Translations under genes and position numbers: made by a program
In this document: positions 11,222-22,027 of the stretch, piece after piece
Numbering within the stretch: the stretch's first letter is position 1
Layout: every line of letters begins with the position of its first letter
Source of the DNA: Amyelois transitella
Lineage: Eukaryota > Arthropoda > Insecta > Lepidoptera > Pyralidae
Assembly (NCBI RefSeq): GCF_032362555.1
Contig: NC_083509.1
Location: 3,619,001 to 3,683,000, forward strand
Reading direction: 5' to 3'
Length of the DNA stretch: 64,000 bases
Notes under the pieces: model-generated
Seen by the model: only the letters and a program-made list of their open reading frames with translations
The model's database searches: none
What the model was told of the DNA's origin: nothing

Positions 11222-14200
11222 TTTTTCTTTTTTCAATATTAAATCTCATAAATATATAAATCTGAACAATGTATTCTCCCGTCCACATTCTATTCTAAGT
11301 ATAATTTAATATTGTGAAGTTGACGTTGTTGAAGAAAATGCTGCAGTGCAGTTTGTTACCGCTTCTTCTGCACTGACGCCTTGGAAGCGGCAGTAAACTT
11401 AGTTTTTAAGTAATTTATTTGACGTCAACCAATGTTGTTAAACCATACGACAATTATTAAGCGATATATAGTATCCTATAATAATGAATAAAAATTTTGA
11501 ATTTTTGAATTTGAATATAATCAACGTCTATATCCCTTGCGGGATAGACAGGGACAATCTTGAAAGATTGTCAGGCCACGTTCACCTGTTAGGCTTAATG
11601 CTATAATTATACATACATATGGTCACGTCTATATCCCTTGCGGGGTAGACAGAGCCAACAGTCTTGAAAAGACTGAATGGCCACGTTCAGCTATTTAGCT
11701 AAATGATAGAATTGAGATATTATATATGTATATATGATTACATAATAACTTATGGATAAAGATGTAACTATATGTTGTATGTTATTATGTTTTATTATCA
11801 TTAATCTTACATCATCATTATAAAAGAACAAAAAGGTTTACATCTGAATACAACCTACTAGATAAAACCTTGCGGTAATCCTTTTCACGTAACTGCTCGA
11901 GCTCTTGAAATCCAATCCTCTTCAAATAATCTCGTTGCCTATGCGCTTTATCTCGGGCAAGTACTATTTCTATCAACATTTTTTAAACCTTTTATAGATA
12001 TGCAATAATTGATATTTCAAGGCGAATAGGTGTCGAATTATAATAACGAATCGTTTAACGGAATGTATGCTTAATATCAATTTCATGCTGACTTAACAAA
12101 TAGCTTACAGATAGTACCTCAAAATTAATGACCTCGGAAACAGTTAACTAAGTACCTTTGAGACCTTAAAAATTTTTGATGAATGACGCATATAATAACT
12201 TCCAATTATTTTTTAATTATTGCTATTTTTAGCAGATATGATCAGTATTGCAGCTATAGTTACTAAAATACATATATTCACGTCTATATCCCATGCGGGG
12301 TAGAGAGTCTTAAAAAGACTGATTTGCTAGCCCATCGCCTAAAAGAAGAATCTCAAGTTTATAAGCCTATACCTTAGTCACCTGTTACGTCATCCATGGG
12401 AATGAGAGGGAGTGGTCCTATTCCTTTTATTTATTGGTGCCGGGAATCACCCGGCAAAGTTATAGTTACTTGCGCCCCTGTATAACGTCGGCGTCCCCTT
12501 TTGGGGTAGACAGAGCTAAAAATCTTGAAGCCCAAGTTCAGCTGTATGGTTTGATGATGGAACCTGTCATTATTAAAATAGCTACCTACTATTAAATAAA
12601 ATAATACTATTGTTGCTATAGCTCTATTTATTTTTCCGCATCTGCACTAAGCTTACCATTTGGTAACCCTATTTGTATGCTTGTTAATAACTCATGAGAG
12701 CCAACACAAGATGATATCCTTACAACCTCATTCCGTATGCAGTTTGCAAAGTTTCAGATTAGAAGGATGCCCAAATGGCCCAAATTAACTTGGCTGGCAT
12801 CAAAGGATTTCCATTCTACGCCAAACAAAACTTCATGTGGCGACATGTCAAAAACAACGTCCTGTGAAACACGCAGTTCACATTTTCAACAAACCAAATC
12901 CATAATGAACTCTTTCCCATGAATGTCGTAAAAGGCGACTAATGGCTATAGGCTAATAAACTTGGTATTTTTCTTTTAGGCATTGGACTAGCAACCTGTC
13001 AGTATATTCAAGAATGTTGTCTACCCCGCAGGGTGTATAGACGTGACTTTAAGCATATATGTAATTATTTATACGTTATCCCTATTATTTAAGTATCTTT
13101 CCTTACCATCACTGCAATGGCATAAGCATACATTCTATAAACTGTTTGACTAGATTACACGCCTTATTTACAAACATTTCATCAGCACAATACAATTTCT
13201 TCGTAAATTGAATAAAAAGACGCGGCAATTTCTCAGCTTGGAGTGGCTGACTTGTACAATGTTGTCGTGTCATTAATCTGACATTAAAATCCACTTTAGA
13301 ATTCCTACCTTCTCAGCCAAGCCCTTAGCGTCACGTAAAGCTACTCCTAGATCGATAAAAACTCTTTAAATAAATTAGTGAGTGGTGAATTTATGTATTC
13401 TATTTAGCATATAAATTAACTGGACGGTTCTTTACGACGAAAGGCAAAATAACACTTTTTGTTTTATGTGTTCTTAGGTACTTACTTTATACTAGGTACT
13501 TGCTTTTTGTTACATTGTCGCGTTTAACAGGACATTTAACACTTTATGCTCTTACGCTTTTGATGTCACGTTAACTTTATTCTTCTTTAAATGTTAAGGC
13601 GGTTGTTGTATCACATTGTTTCAAGTTAACACGATGTAAAACATATCTGAACACGAATTACGAAATAATTTTAAGATATCAATCGAGATGAGATGTAAAA
13701 GAACCTATGGTTTTAGATGTTCATTAATTGATACCTAATTTTGGTTTGACTTACGAGCCGTTATTTGTAGCCTTTTGAGAATTATATTACATTCGATCTA
13801 ATTACTCGTCTAAGTCGTAGTCATTTATTTATTTAAAACTTGTTTGCACGAAAACAAAAATGTACAAAAGGCGAACTTAATGCCGTTCGAAATTCTCTAC
13901 CAGTCAACCAGCTGACCAAACAGAAAAAACTTTAAGTTGGTGGTGCGGTAAAGTGCACATTCATACTTAAAAATAGTATATACATAAATACATATACATA
14001 CATAGTTACAGTTAGTGATGTACAAAAAAATGATGTTTGAGTTTTCTTTATTCTTGAAATCGTTGTGGCATTAATACTTCAGTTTTTACATCAACGAAGC
14101 TACGGTTCTAAAGTAGGTAGGTAATTGTTATTACTTACTCTTACATTAACAGAGCCACCGCGGATCGTCCCCCGCCATCCGCACGTTCGCTCCCGACGGA

Positions 14201-17200
14201 CGCACCCTGGAAGCAGGAGCTACTGGTATCCCCAGGTCCCCGTCTCCACTCCGTGCCGCCTCTCTGGACGTGCGAGCGGCCCCGCTGGCACACGGCTCCC
14301 TGGCTTCGCTCGCCGACTCGCCTGCCCCTACTAGCCCGAGGCATTTACCGCCAAGATGTCTCTCACCACTTCTGATGCCACCGAGGTAATATTTCCTTCT
14401 CTGAAGTACGCCAATAACCATAATCCTGGAATAAGTCAGGCGCATAAAGCGACTCGCATCTGGCCTCCGCATTCTCTGCAGGGGAACATCCAATTATTTG
14501 AATGTGCGGGCGTACCCACGATGTTTCCGTTTCCGATCTGCCGCCGTAATGTCTGTCACGACTTCTGATGCCACCAAGATAATATTCCTAGTCATTCTCC
14601 TCTATATCTAGATACATCTATACATCTAACTTAAGAATAGAACCACTCCATATCTTTCCCATGGATGACGTAAAGGCGACTAAAGGATAGGCTTATAAAC
14701 TTAGGATTCCTCATGGAGGCGGGGGCTAGCAACCTGTCACTATTTGAATCTCAATTCCATTATAAAGCCATACAGCTGAACGTGGCCTTTCAGTCCTTTC
14801 AAGACTATTGGCTTTGACTTCCCCACAAAGGATACAGTAACTTTATGTATGTGTATGTACATTCCTCCTCCTGTTGAAATGGTTTTTGAATCTAGAACGG
14901 ATTTAAAAAGTATAACCGAAAAAATGTTAGTTCAAGTATTTACTTACGAGTACTTTATTTAACTAAGATTTACATTATTTTCATTCATTCGTTCAGTAAG
15001 AGTAGTACCTACTAAATTAAGTAGATAATAGATAAGTACTTGTGTTAACTTTGTAACCTATGCGACGTAGCGATGTAAGTAAGTAAAGGGAAAATGTTCT
15101 GGCAGTATCAATCTGTGAGGGTACAAGCGCCGGCGAAATTGGAACAAACTCGATTTGTCGCTCCTCTGTGCATTCGGGTAGCTATTTATAGAACAGGCAA
15201 TGATGAACTAAATTACACAAATTAAGTTAGTAGGTAAGTTATTACGTTACATTACTTTTTAAATTTATTTTATTTTATTACTTTTTTACTTTTAATTTAC
15301 ACCACACACACACCACAGTGCCGTGTGGTTCCCGGCACCAATACAAAAAAGAATAGGACCACTCCATCTCTTTCCTATGAATGTCGTAAAAGGCGACTAA
15401 GGGATAAGCTTACAAACTTGGGATTCTCTTTTAGTCGATGGGTTAGCAACCTATCACTATTTGAATCTTAATTCTATCATTAAGCTAAATAGCTGAACGT
15501 GGCCATTCAGTCTTTTCAAAACTGTTGGCTCTGTCTGACGTGACCATTTGTATGTATGTATGTTTTAATTTACACCTATAAACATTACAGGGCACACTTA
15601 CTATCTGAAGCACTGTACCTACCTACCTTGTATAAATTTATGATCTAATTTTTGTAAGGTGGGTTTTGTCTATTGATTTTAGTAATTAAGTTAAATTTGT
15701 GCTTAAAAATGCAGTAGGTAATCAAAAGATTCGTAATTTTAGATATATATATTAATTTCCAAAAAAGTTAGATAGGTATTTGTTAGCCAATGGTAACGCC
15801 ATTGGGTTGGGTTGCGTAGAAGCGTCTACTGCTTAGGTAGGTAAGTAGAATCGGCTACTACTTTGTAACTTTTTCATTTTAACTCATCATAAGATAACGA
15901 AGGCGTTTCAAAGCATCAGAATAAGTCAAGAAAGAATGGATATCACTATGTATTTTGATTTAAAAATTCTGTGTTTAATTGTACATTCTGTTTATTCCAG
16001 GCGGATAGACCGCAGCAACTCTTTAGTGGAAAGCAGCAGTGGATTAGGCCCCCTGAGCCCTGGAGCTGGGGCCGCTATCAGCGCCCTAGGGGCTTTGCAA
16101 CCGGACCTCTACACCAAGAGAGAGGCCCCCCTCGTCATCGAGCTGGAGGGCCCGGGACCTTCCCTTGGGAGAATCCACCTTCGCTTGAAGTATGACTTCG
16201 ATAGATCGGATCTGGAAGTGCACCTTATTGAAGGTAAGAGTATAATGAAAGATAAATGCTTATATTTTATTTTGAGGTATAGAAACGGCCAGTTAAAAAA
16301 GGTTATTGCAAAGAGTTTGGACGGCTACTAAACAGGACATAAGATATAGGTCACAAACCTACAGTGCCTTAAACTTGTTACAGTAGGTACAATCACAAAT
16401 CCTGCTTAATACCCGTAGTAAGGTAGGTAGGTACTCGGTAGGTATCTTTACTACTCTTTATTACTTACAACGTTTACAAGTATAAGTGTTGCACGTTAGT
16501 TTTGCGCGGGTCTTCGCTCCAGTGGGAAATTCCAGAAAAATAAGTAGCCTATGTTACATACTCCCGAAGTTCTATTCTACCTATATCTGTGCCAAATGTC
16601 ATGAAAATCATTAGTTTTTGAGTTCATTCTCACAAATATACAAAAAATACAAATATTTTCTGAGTATTATTATAACCGTGCCGTGTGGTTCCCGGGTGCC
16701 GTGTGGTTCCCGGCACCACTAAAGTGCCGTGTGGTTCCCGGCACCACTAAAAAAAAAAAAAAAGAATAGGACCACTCCATCTCGTTCCCATGGATGTCGT
16801 AAAAGGCGACTAAGGGATAGGCTTATAAACTTGGGATTCTTCTTTTAGGCGATGGGCTAGCAACCCGTCACTATTTGAATCTCAATTCTATCATTAAGCC
16901 AAACAGCTGAACGTGGCCTATCAGTACTTTTCAAGACTGTTGGCTCTGTCTACCCCGTAAGGGATAAAGACGTGATCATATGTATGTATGTATGTATTAT
17001 TATAACGTATATTAAACCGTTTTTACACCTCTTCCAAAGTAAAAACTTCTAAAATATACCCCATATGCACTTCAAAAAGAGCACAAGGAATATTGGTGCA
17101 AAACACACACAATTCCTAAACATTGACCGAACCTGATAAAACTTGATTGCAGCCCACGACCTAGCAGGGTACGAGGCGGGCGGGTTCAATGACCCCTACG

Positions 17201-19686
17201 TCCGTGTCAGCCTGATGCCAGAAGTGGACACAAGGGTCCGGCAAACACCAGTGCACAGGAATGAGGCGAACCCCTTCTTTGACCAGCATTTCAAGTTCCC
17301 AGTCTCTCATGACGAACTTGGGGACAAGACGCTGTTGCTGCAAGTTTTTGATTATGATCGGTAAGTTGAGGTTTTGTTTATAAGTTAAGGACAGGCATGA
17401 AACAGTTCATTTAAACTTGGTACTACTGGGAATGCAAATATAACAAACAACTTATGCAAAGATAACTTACCTAGAACGAGATAAACGGTTCACCTGAAGG
17501 GGATTTACTGCAAAATTTGATAGTTTTAGATGGAAAGATCTCTGTTGAAATTAATGTAGACTACTTAACTTATTAGTAAAGAAGGACCTTATTTTTATTG
17601 CATTAAGAACTGGTTGACGACAAAGGAATTCTTCGCAATTCAATCATAAGAACAGCAAATAAATAATAGTTATACCTATATGTCATCAATTATAAATAAT
17701 AATATCATCAATGAATGGATAACTTTTTTCATTTATAGGTTTTCCCGAAACGAGGTTATGGGCTCAGCAAAAGTCCCTCTATCTCGGGTAGAAGTCGCGG
17801 GTGGCGCCGAAGTGTGGGCAGAACTTTCTAGAGAGAGACGTCCGCCGGAGGAGCTTCAAGAATTATTATTGTCCCTCTCTTACCTGCCGTCAGCTGAGCG
17901 GTTGACTGTAGTGGTGCTGAAGGCGAGGAATCTACTACCGCCTCAGGAGGGAAAGGATGCTTTAGGTAAGAATAATTTCATACTACTGTCAGAAAATAGA
18001 TGATGATGCACCTAAACGTTCCAAGCTGGGTTAGCTAGCTAATCTACCTAGTTTGGGTCACATTGTAATTACCCAACAATAATTTATGTGAGAATAATTA
18101 ATAGGTAAATGTGGGATTTTTTTGTAGCTTCTGAAGGGTTGGGAACCTGTCACTATTTGAATTTCAATAGCTGAAAGTGGCCTTTCAGTATTTTCAAGAC
18201 TGTTGGCTCTGTCAAGAGATAAAGACATGATTGTATGCATGTATAGGTATGTCGCAGGAAAATGAAGTAACCAGAGATTTTGCGAAATCCCTAGGGATAC
18301 CACGAAATCACGGAAGATGGTGAATATTCTTATTTACGACGCCTTCTTACTAAAATAGTCAGTGTAAAAATCGTCCAATGTAGATATCTCTCTCCCTCAT
18401 TCTACCTAAACGGACACAAGTGGGAGCGGAAGGAAGCCGCCGTGGAAGCGGCCGCCGCGTCACGAATATGAGCGAGGGCAGCTCATGCTCCTGGCAGCGA
18501 AGTGGTAGGCGATGGCACCGTGTGGTTTTAGTGGGTTTAAGTCCCACATAACCCGTCTGGCTTCCTGTAACCGGCCGGATAAACGAAGGTCTTTCCACAC
18601 GTAAAAAAAAGGTTAGGTTAGGTTAGGTTAATAATTATGTAAGTACTTTTTAAAGACTTAGCACGAACCTTTTTCATTCTTTATTTCACTAGATTTAGAT
18701 GAGTGAAATGATATATCACTAGATTGAAATAGTATTTTGTCATATCACTAATATTCTTTTAGTAAGATGTATTAAAAAGGAATATTCACCATCTTCCGTG
18801 ATTTCGTGGTATACCTAGGGATTTCGTGAAATCTCTGATATCCTCATTTCTCTGCGACATATATATGTAATTATCTGACACATATAGTCATAAGAGGAGT
18901 GAGACGCCAGGATTTTTCCCAGGGAGAACGGACTTGAGACAACGCCAGAAGAATAAATACTCTACATTCCACCAAATAATAGCGGCTAGCAGTTGATCGC
19001 AAAAGCTTTGAAGCGTTTTGACAACAGAAACTCGACCTAAGAGATTTAACAAGAATTACTTACAATTACTTACTTTCCTTTCAGATGTATATGTGAAAGT
19101 GTACTTGCTCGTGAATGGGAAACGTGTGAAGAAGAAGAAGACTAACAGGAAAGAGATAAACAACCCGGTGTGGAACGAAGCGCTATCCTTCAGTCTCCCG
19201 TCCGGCAACCTACAGGAAGCTTCCATTGAGGTATCTTGCTATGAAATATATTGTACGTCACTACACCTACCTAAATAATAACACTACCACCACAAGTAGG
19301 TACCGGAGTAAGAATCCGTTTTCGATGAAGTACTGTGTAATTTCTTTCTTCAACTTCTTTTATTAGTTTGATAACTGATGCTTCAACCAGATAGTCATGG
19401 GTATTACGTACTTAGCCCAAGTCCTCCGCGCAACTGGGGCAAGCAACAAGGGAATTCGGATAAAAGTGACATAAACTAACTTCTTATATTTTGTTCTTTG
19501 TTTTAAAAATTATACAATTTTTCTGGTCATTTCTTTCAGGTATGCGTGGTAACAGGCGGCAGTAATAACCTAGTGGTGGGTTGGTGTTGCGTGGGCGCAG
19601 CGGAGCCAGCCGCGGAGGGGCGCCACTGGGCACAAATGGCGCAGGAGACGCGCAAAGCTGTTGCTATGTGGCACACCCTCAGATAG
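6820..19686 (+). CDS. Syt12: Synaptotagmin, Syt12-like (8 exons)
   Basis: The coding exons are 6820-6975, 9369-9512, 14153-14385, 16001-16233, 17153-17360, 17739-17965, 19085-19230 and 19540-19686. They join in frame to 497 aa, all with GT-AG introns. Residues 1-233 are a Ser/Pro/Arg-rich linker. C2A lies at about 234-350 (HDLAG, NDPYVRV, FDYDRFSRNE). C2B starts at about 365 (GDVYVKVYLLVNGKRVKKKK) and the protein ends in the synaptotagmin WHxL-type tail (AMWHTLR). C2A keeps most acidic calcium ligands, with the last Asp replaced by Glu. In C2B the second calcium loop reads VVTGGSNN with no acidic residues, so calcium binding should be lost, as known for Syt12. Synaptotagmins act in vesicle trafficking and exocytosis. 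No transmembrane segment is seen, unlike most of the family, so an upstream exon or alternative start may exist. A TAG stop lies in frame 9 nt before the chosen ATG. The family is certain; the Syt12 subtype is likely. Confidence 0.87.
7030..7168 (+). repeat. Interspersed repeat, family B
   Basis: A second dispersed family, in synaptotagmin intron 1: CACGCCTCTTTCCCGG, GGCAGAGACTACCTC, TTTCCACTTGCCACGATC, TTCGCTTCATCCACATTC and CATGCAAG. Several copies elsewhere in the window show it is mobile or was mobile. No ORF. Confidence 0.75.
8035..8056. repeat. Short perfect hairpin
   Basis: Ten-base arms (ATAGCGTGAA and its complement) are separated by 2 nt, in synaptotagmin intron 1. Function unknown. 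Confidence 0.5.
8620..8668. repeat. 21-bp-arm hairpin in intron 1
   Basis: Arms 8620-8640 and 8648-8668 are complementary at 19 of 21 positions around a 7-nt loop. It may be a small foldback element or a chance palindrome in AT-rich intron sequence. Confidence 0.55.
9593..9665 (+). repeat. Interspersed repeat, family B, fragment
   Basis: GATGGGGTAGGCAGAGGC, CCACTTGCCGCGATTTCTGC and a CTTCATTCACAC block match family B. It lies in synaptotagmin intron 2 and is immediately followed by a perfect hairpin. Confidence 0.65.
9667..9708. repeat. Perfect 17-bp hairpin
   Basis: Arms 9667-9683 (ACGAGTTTGCATGACGA) and 9692-9708 are exactly complementary with an 8-nt loop. It abuts a family B fragment whose consensus tail also contains TTTCATGCAAG, so it may have arisen from an inverted tail duplication. 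Confidence 0.6.
10771..10960 (+). repeat. Family A repeat
   Basis: The head GTGCCGTGTGGTTTCC, AGAATCACTCC, GCGATGGGCTAGCAACC and TTTGTCTACCCTGCAATGG blocks are present. The middle CGTAAAAGGCGAC block is partly deleted. In synaptotagmin intron 2. Confidence 0.75.
11082..11237. repeat. Long AT microsatellite with inverted GA/CT-rich arms
   Basis: Two (AT)n tracts (about 11082-11150 and 11166-11213) are separated and bordered by complementary purine and pyrimidine arms: 11148-11164 (ATTGAAAAAAGAAAAAA) and 11221-11237. The whole block can fold into a large hairpin or cruciform. The YIYIYI open frames read from it are artefacts. Confidence 0.85.
11293..11517 (+). repeat. Interspersed repeat, family C (LINE 3'-like)
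   Basis: GAAAATGCTGCAGTGCAG, GTTACCGCTTCTTCTGCACT, AAGCGGCAGTAAACTTAG and a TTTTGAATTTTTGAATTTG tail. A related copy in the opposite orientation is at 45695-45879. The AT-rich simple tail suggests the 3' end of a non-LTR element. No ORF is retained. Confidence 0.65.
11524..11608 (-). repeat. Family A repeat, tail fragment
   Basis: Minus orientation: CGTCTATATCCCTTGCGGG, AGACAGGGACAATCTTG and AGGCCACGTTCA. Confidence 0.75.
11621..11718 (-). repeat. Family A repeat, tail fragment
   Basis: A second minus-oriented fragment 12 bp after the previous one, with GGGGTAGACAGAGCCAACAG, TGAATGGCCACGTTCAGC and GATAGAATTGAGAT. The pair forms a short direct tandem. Confidence 0.78.
12279..12455 (-). repeat. 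Family A repeat, internally deleted
   Basis: Minus orientation from CACGTCTATATCCCATGCGG to the head GGTGCCGGGAATCACCCGGC. The middle GAACGTGG block and the flanking AATTCTATC block are missing. Confidence 0.75.
12485..12562 (-). repeat. Family A repeat, tail fragment
   Basis: TTGGGGTAGACAGAGC, AAGTTCAGCTGTATGG and a TTGATGATGGAA block. Confidence 0.65.
12905..13055 (+). repeat. Family A repeat, head missing
   Basis: TCTTTCCCATGAATGTCGTA, AAAGGCGACTAATGGC, GGACTAGCAACCTGTCAG and TTGTCTACCCCGCAGG. In synaptotagmin intron 2. Confidence 0.72.
14348..14592 (+). repeat. Duplicated 3' end of synaptotagmin exon 3
   Basis: The last part of exon 3 with its donor (14348-14398, ACTTCTGATGCCACCGAG|GTAATATT) is repeated about 193 nt downstream (14541-14592). 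The copy reads ACTTCTGATGCCACCAAGATAATATT, so its donor GT has become AT. It looks like a local tandem duplication whose second splice donor has decayed, and the first copy is the one used in the gene model. Confidence 0.7.
14633..14859 (+). repeat. Family A repeat, head missing
   Basis: AAGAATAGAACCACTCC through CATACAGCTGAACGTGGCC to a TTATGTATGTGTATGTAC tail. In synaptotagmin intron 3. Confidence 0.78.
15319..15562 (+). repeat. Family A repeat, near full length
   Basis: Complete head GTGCCGTGTGGTTCCCGGCA, A-run, CGTAAAAGGCGACTAAGGG, TAGCTGAACGTGGCC, a shortened tail and a TATGTATGTATG microsatellite. In synaptotagmin intron 3, where it serves as a good local reference copy. Confidence 0.85.
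16502..16650 (+). repeat. LINE 3' fragment (RTE-like)
   Basis: GCGCGGGTCTTCGCTCC, AAGTAGCCTATGTTACAT, GCCAAATGTCATGAAAATC and AGTTTTTGAGTTCATTC match the widely seen 3' segment of insect RTE-type debris. A related fragment is in TBCK intron 3. Confidence 0.6.
16678..16995 (+). repeat. Family A repeat with triplicated head
   Basis: A near-consensus full copy (CCATGGATGTCGTAAAAGGC, CTAGCAACCCGTCACTATT, CTGTCTACCCCGTAAGGG, then TATGTATGTATG). Its first about 28 bp occurs three times in tandem: 16678-16695 (truncated), 16696-16723 and 16724-16751, followed by an A-run. The good preservation suggests a young insertion. In synaptotagmin intron 4. Confidence 0.85.
18127..18248 (+). repeat. Family A repeat, 3' half
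   Basis: AACCTGTCACTATTTGAAT, AGCTGAAAGTGGCC, CAAGACTGTTGGCTCTGTC and a GTATGCATGTATAGG tail. The TIR element that follows appears to be inserted in its microsatellite tail. Confidence 0.7.
18249..18860. mobile_element. TIR element (MITE-like) in synaptotagmin intron 6
   Basis: Imperfect terminal inverted repeats of about 80 bp lie at 18249-18331 and 18778-18860. They share ACGAAATCACGGAAGATGG and TGAATATTC, with termini TGTCGCAG and CTGCGACA. TA dinucleotides flank both ends, consistent with a Tc1/mariner-type TA target site. There is no transposase ORF inside. The interior holds an unrelated GC-rich segment and a poly(A)-telomere-repeat junction (about 18390-18630), so the element seems to have received or captured a retroelement. 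Confidence 0.72.
18390..18630 (+). repeat. Poly(A)-ended retroelement fragment followed by (GGTTA)4
   Basis: A GC-rich stretch (AAGCGGCCGCCGCGTCACG, CCCACATAACCCGTCTGGC, GGTCTTTCCACACG) ends in eight A residues. It is directly followed by four exact GGTTA units (18611-18630), which is the insect telomere repeat TTAGG in register. It lies inside the TIR element. The retroelement family is not identified. Confidence 0.6.
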
Positions 19687-21740
19687 ATCATAGATTCTGA
19701 TGATAAGCACGACTCCAGAAGCATCTCGATCTCTCTTTCACGTCACGAAAAATATACATACATACTTATGCCCATTCTCCTCCCCCCACGGAATATAACC
19801 AACAGCGCAGAAAACGAAAATGTTCTGTTCAAAAAATAACGATTCCGTTAAGCAAGTTTACCGTGGAATTTTAACGCACAGAACCCATGATATATTTATT
19901 GGTGTTTTTAATAAGTTATATTAAATAATTCTTCAAATAAAACTTAATAAAGCCCATCGAAAAATTAATAATTCTATTTCAATAACTATTCGAAGTTAAA
20001 AAATATGCTACAGAATAGAAATACAGATTAAATTGCATCTAGCTCCTGATATCGACTACATTAAAAGCACAATCTACAAAGATTTAAAAAAATCTAACAT
20101 TTCACTTTTCTACATTACCTAAGTTATTAACCAAGATTGGGCCTAGATACTTTATTCGCATACCTAACCTACTTACGTAATAAGAAATGTAAAAAAATCA
20201 TATTCAAATTAGGTACCAAATTTTATTGCTGGATTTAAATTAAAGGACCAATAACATTATTTTATGTATCGAAATCAAACTGTTATTGTTTACAAAGATA
20301 ATTAAAAACGTCACTTTATGATTACATGTTATTTAAATATACAACATAAAGACAATCGAAATGCTCCTTCCTAAATTATAAATGTAAATCATCGTCTATA
20401 CTTCACTGATAAGATAAAACCTCATTACTTATTAGATATCGTAAACAACTAAGTAGGTACTTACGAATTAATGATGTACCTATGCTTCTATAAAAGAAAT
20501 TAAAATATTATTCCGGTTTCTCTCGGGAATAAAACGGAAAGTAGGTACCTATTTATTGCAAAACAAAAGTGGATGAATTGGATCGATCCCTAATAGAGAA
20601 CATCAGATAGATACACCACCTAGCGATAGGCGGTTTAGAATAAACAGAATTTTAAATGTTTCGTAATAATAAAAGGCACTTTTCGGAATAAATTGACATC
20701 TTACTCCTAACTTAATTAGAAATCTTATCCAGATTTCTATGATTTTGGAAAAGTGTTGACTGGTCATAAACTTTCATCTACTTATTCACCACACTAAAAT
20801 GCTTTCAAGAAGTGTTTATCTGAGAAAATGCGGTCATCATTATTCTCAGCTTGTCTATACCTACTATGAGGTACACAAATTACGTAAGATGATACCCAAA
20901 ATATTTTAAAAGTAAATTCGGTCTTATAGATACTTAACAACTTTGTCAAATTATATAAAAGATGAAAATACTTTTTTTATGCTTTTCATTATACTTGGGT
21001 TCTGGCAAAAGCTTGATTGGGAATCATTTGAATAGGTCGAACTTGCGTAAAAATCGTTCATATTTTTATTAGGAAAAGTTGTTAAGTACCTGTGCACTGA
21101 TCAATTATTTTAAAATATTTTTACCTATTTTTATAGGTATTGTATAGGTCCCGTACCTCACAATTTCAAGTTAAAGACTGTGGGCTTAATATAGCACATG
21201 TTCACTTCTACACAATACTTACTCGTGACTTACTCGATCGTAGTAGCAAGCGCATGCTTGGATAGCTCTATCGTAATATAGAATAAATATCAATTTATGG
21301 AGATATAATATTCCAATAGTATCTAATCATGGATGTTCCAATAATTATATTAATTAATATTGCTATAAAATGGCTGTAAGTGGCATTATTTGGGTGTTCG
21401 AGATTATAAAAAAAATCGTAGTTCCGATTTTGAAAAACGGAACTTTAACATGGAGCTTGTGGGACACCAAAAAACTTATGAAATCTTAGATTTTTATGAT
21501 AAGGTGTTAATTTTTGATGTTACTTTTCTTTCCAAATTTTTATGCCCACGGTTACTGTCACGAAATCTTTACCTCTACCTATTAGTCATTACGTGTGTGA
21601 TGTCCCTTGTTCAAGGGTTTTATGAATAAATTTTATCGAATTTTATTCCAGAATATACGTACATATTTTTATCTAAGTGTATGTATTGATGTGGAAGAAA
21701 AGTATTTACTTTATATTTTCTTTACAATGTCTAAATAAAA
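19687..21740 (+). other. Synaptotagmin 3' UTR and intergenic sequence
   Basis: No further coding signal is present. AATAAA signals occur at 19936-19941 and 19946-19951, about 250 nt after the stop, and another at 21733-21738. The 79-aa open frame at 21390-21629 has low-complexity AT-driven content and no recognisable domain. The short signals near 19940 are the likeliest synaptotagmin poly(A) site. Confidence 0.5.
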
Positions 21741-21878
21741 TGTCTATTTATAAGATCACCTATTGTTTTATTTTTATAACTCTAACCTTATGACTAATTT
21801 TAAATCTTCCACCATTTATTGGGAGTGTAGATATTTAACTAAAAATAAAACAACATTTTTTTACAATTAAGTATATCA

Positions 21879-21884
21879 TTTATT
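21879..21884 (-). terminator. Possible minus-strand poly(A) signal
   Basis: AATAAA is present on the minus strand about 145 nt beyond the stop of the possible minus exon at 22028-22102. A plus-strand AATAAA at 21733 lies about 150 bp away, so the site looks like a convergent transcript-end zone. Confidence 0.35.
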
Positions 21885-22027
21885 TTTATGTTCACTTTTT
21901 ACACATTATACAAATATGTTAAATAAACTTTATAGATATAGTCTTAAAGTATACTTTCGTACCACTGTCCTGAACGCTGCTGACTCGTTGTAAAGGTGCG
22001 AAGTCACGATTATAAAACACTATTAAC

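Noticed and set aside
11028..11288. Open frames of alternating Tyr and Ile on both strands
   Set aside because: They are translations of an (AT)n microsatellite, not genes.
14125..14493. Four overlapping open frames around exon 3 on both strands
   Set aside because: Only the frame S-H-R-G-S-S-P joins in phase with exons 2 and 4; the others are GC-rich shadows.
21390..21629. 79-aa plus-strand frame after the synaptotagmin gene
   Set aside because: AT-driven composition, no domain, and no promoter or splice signal.
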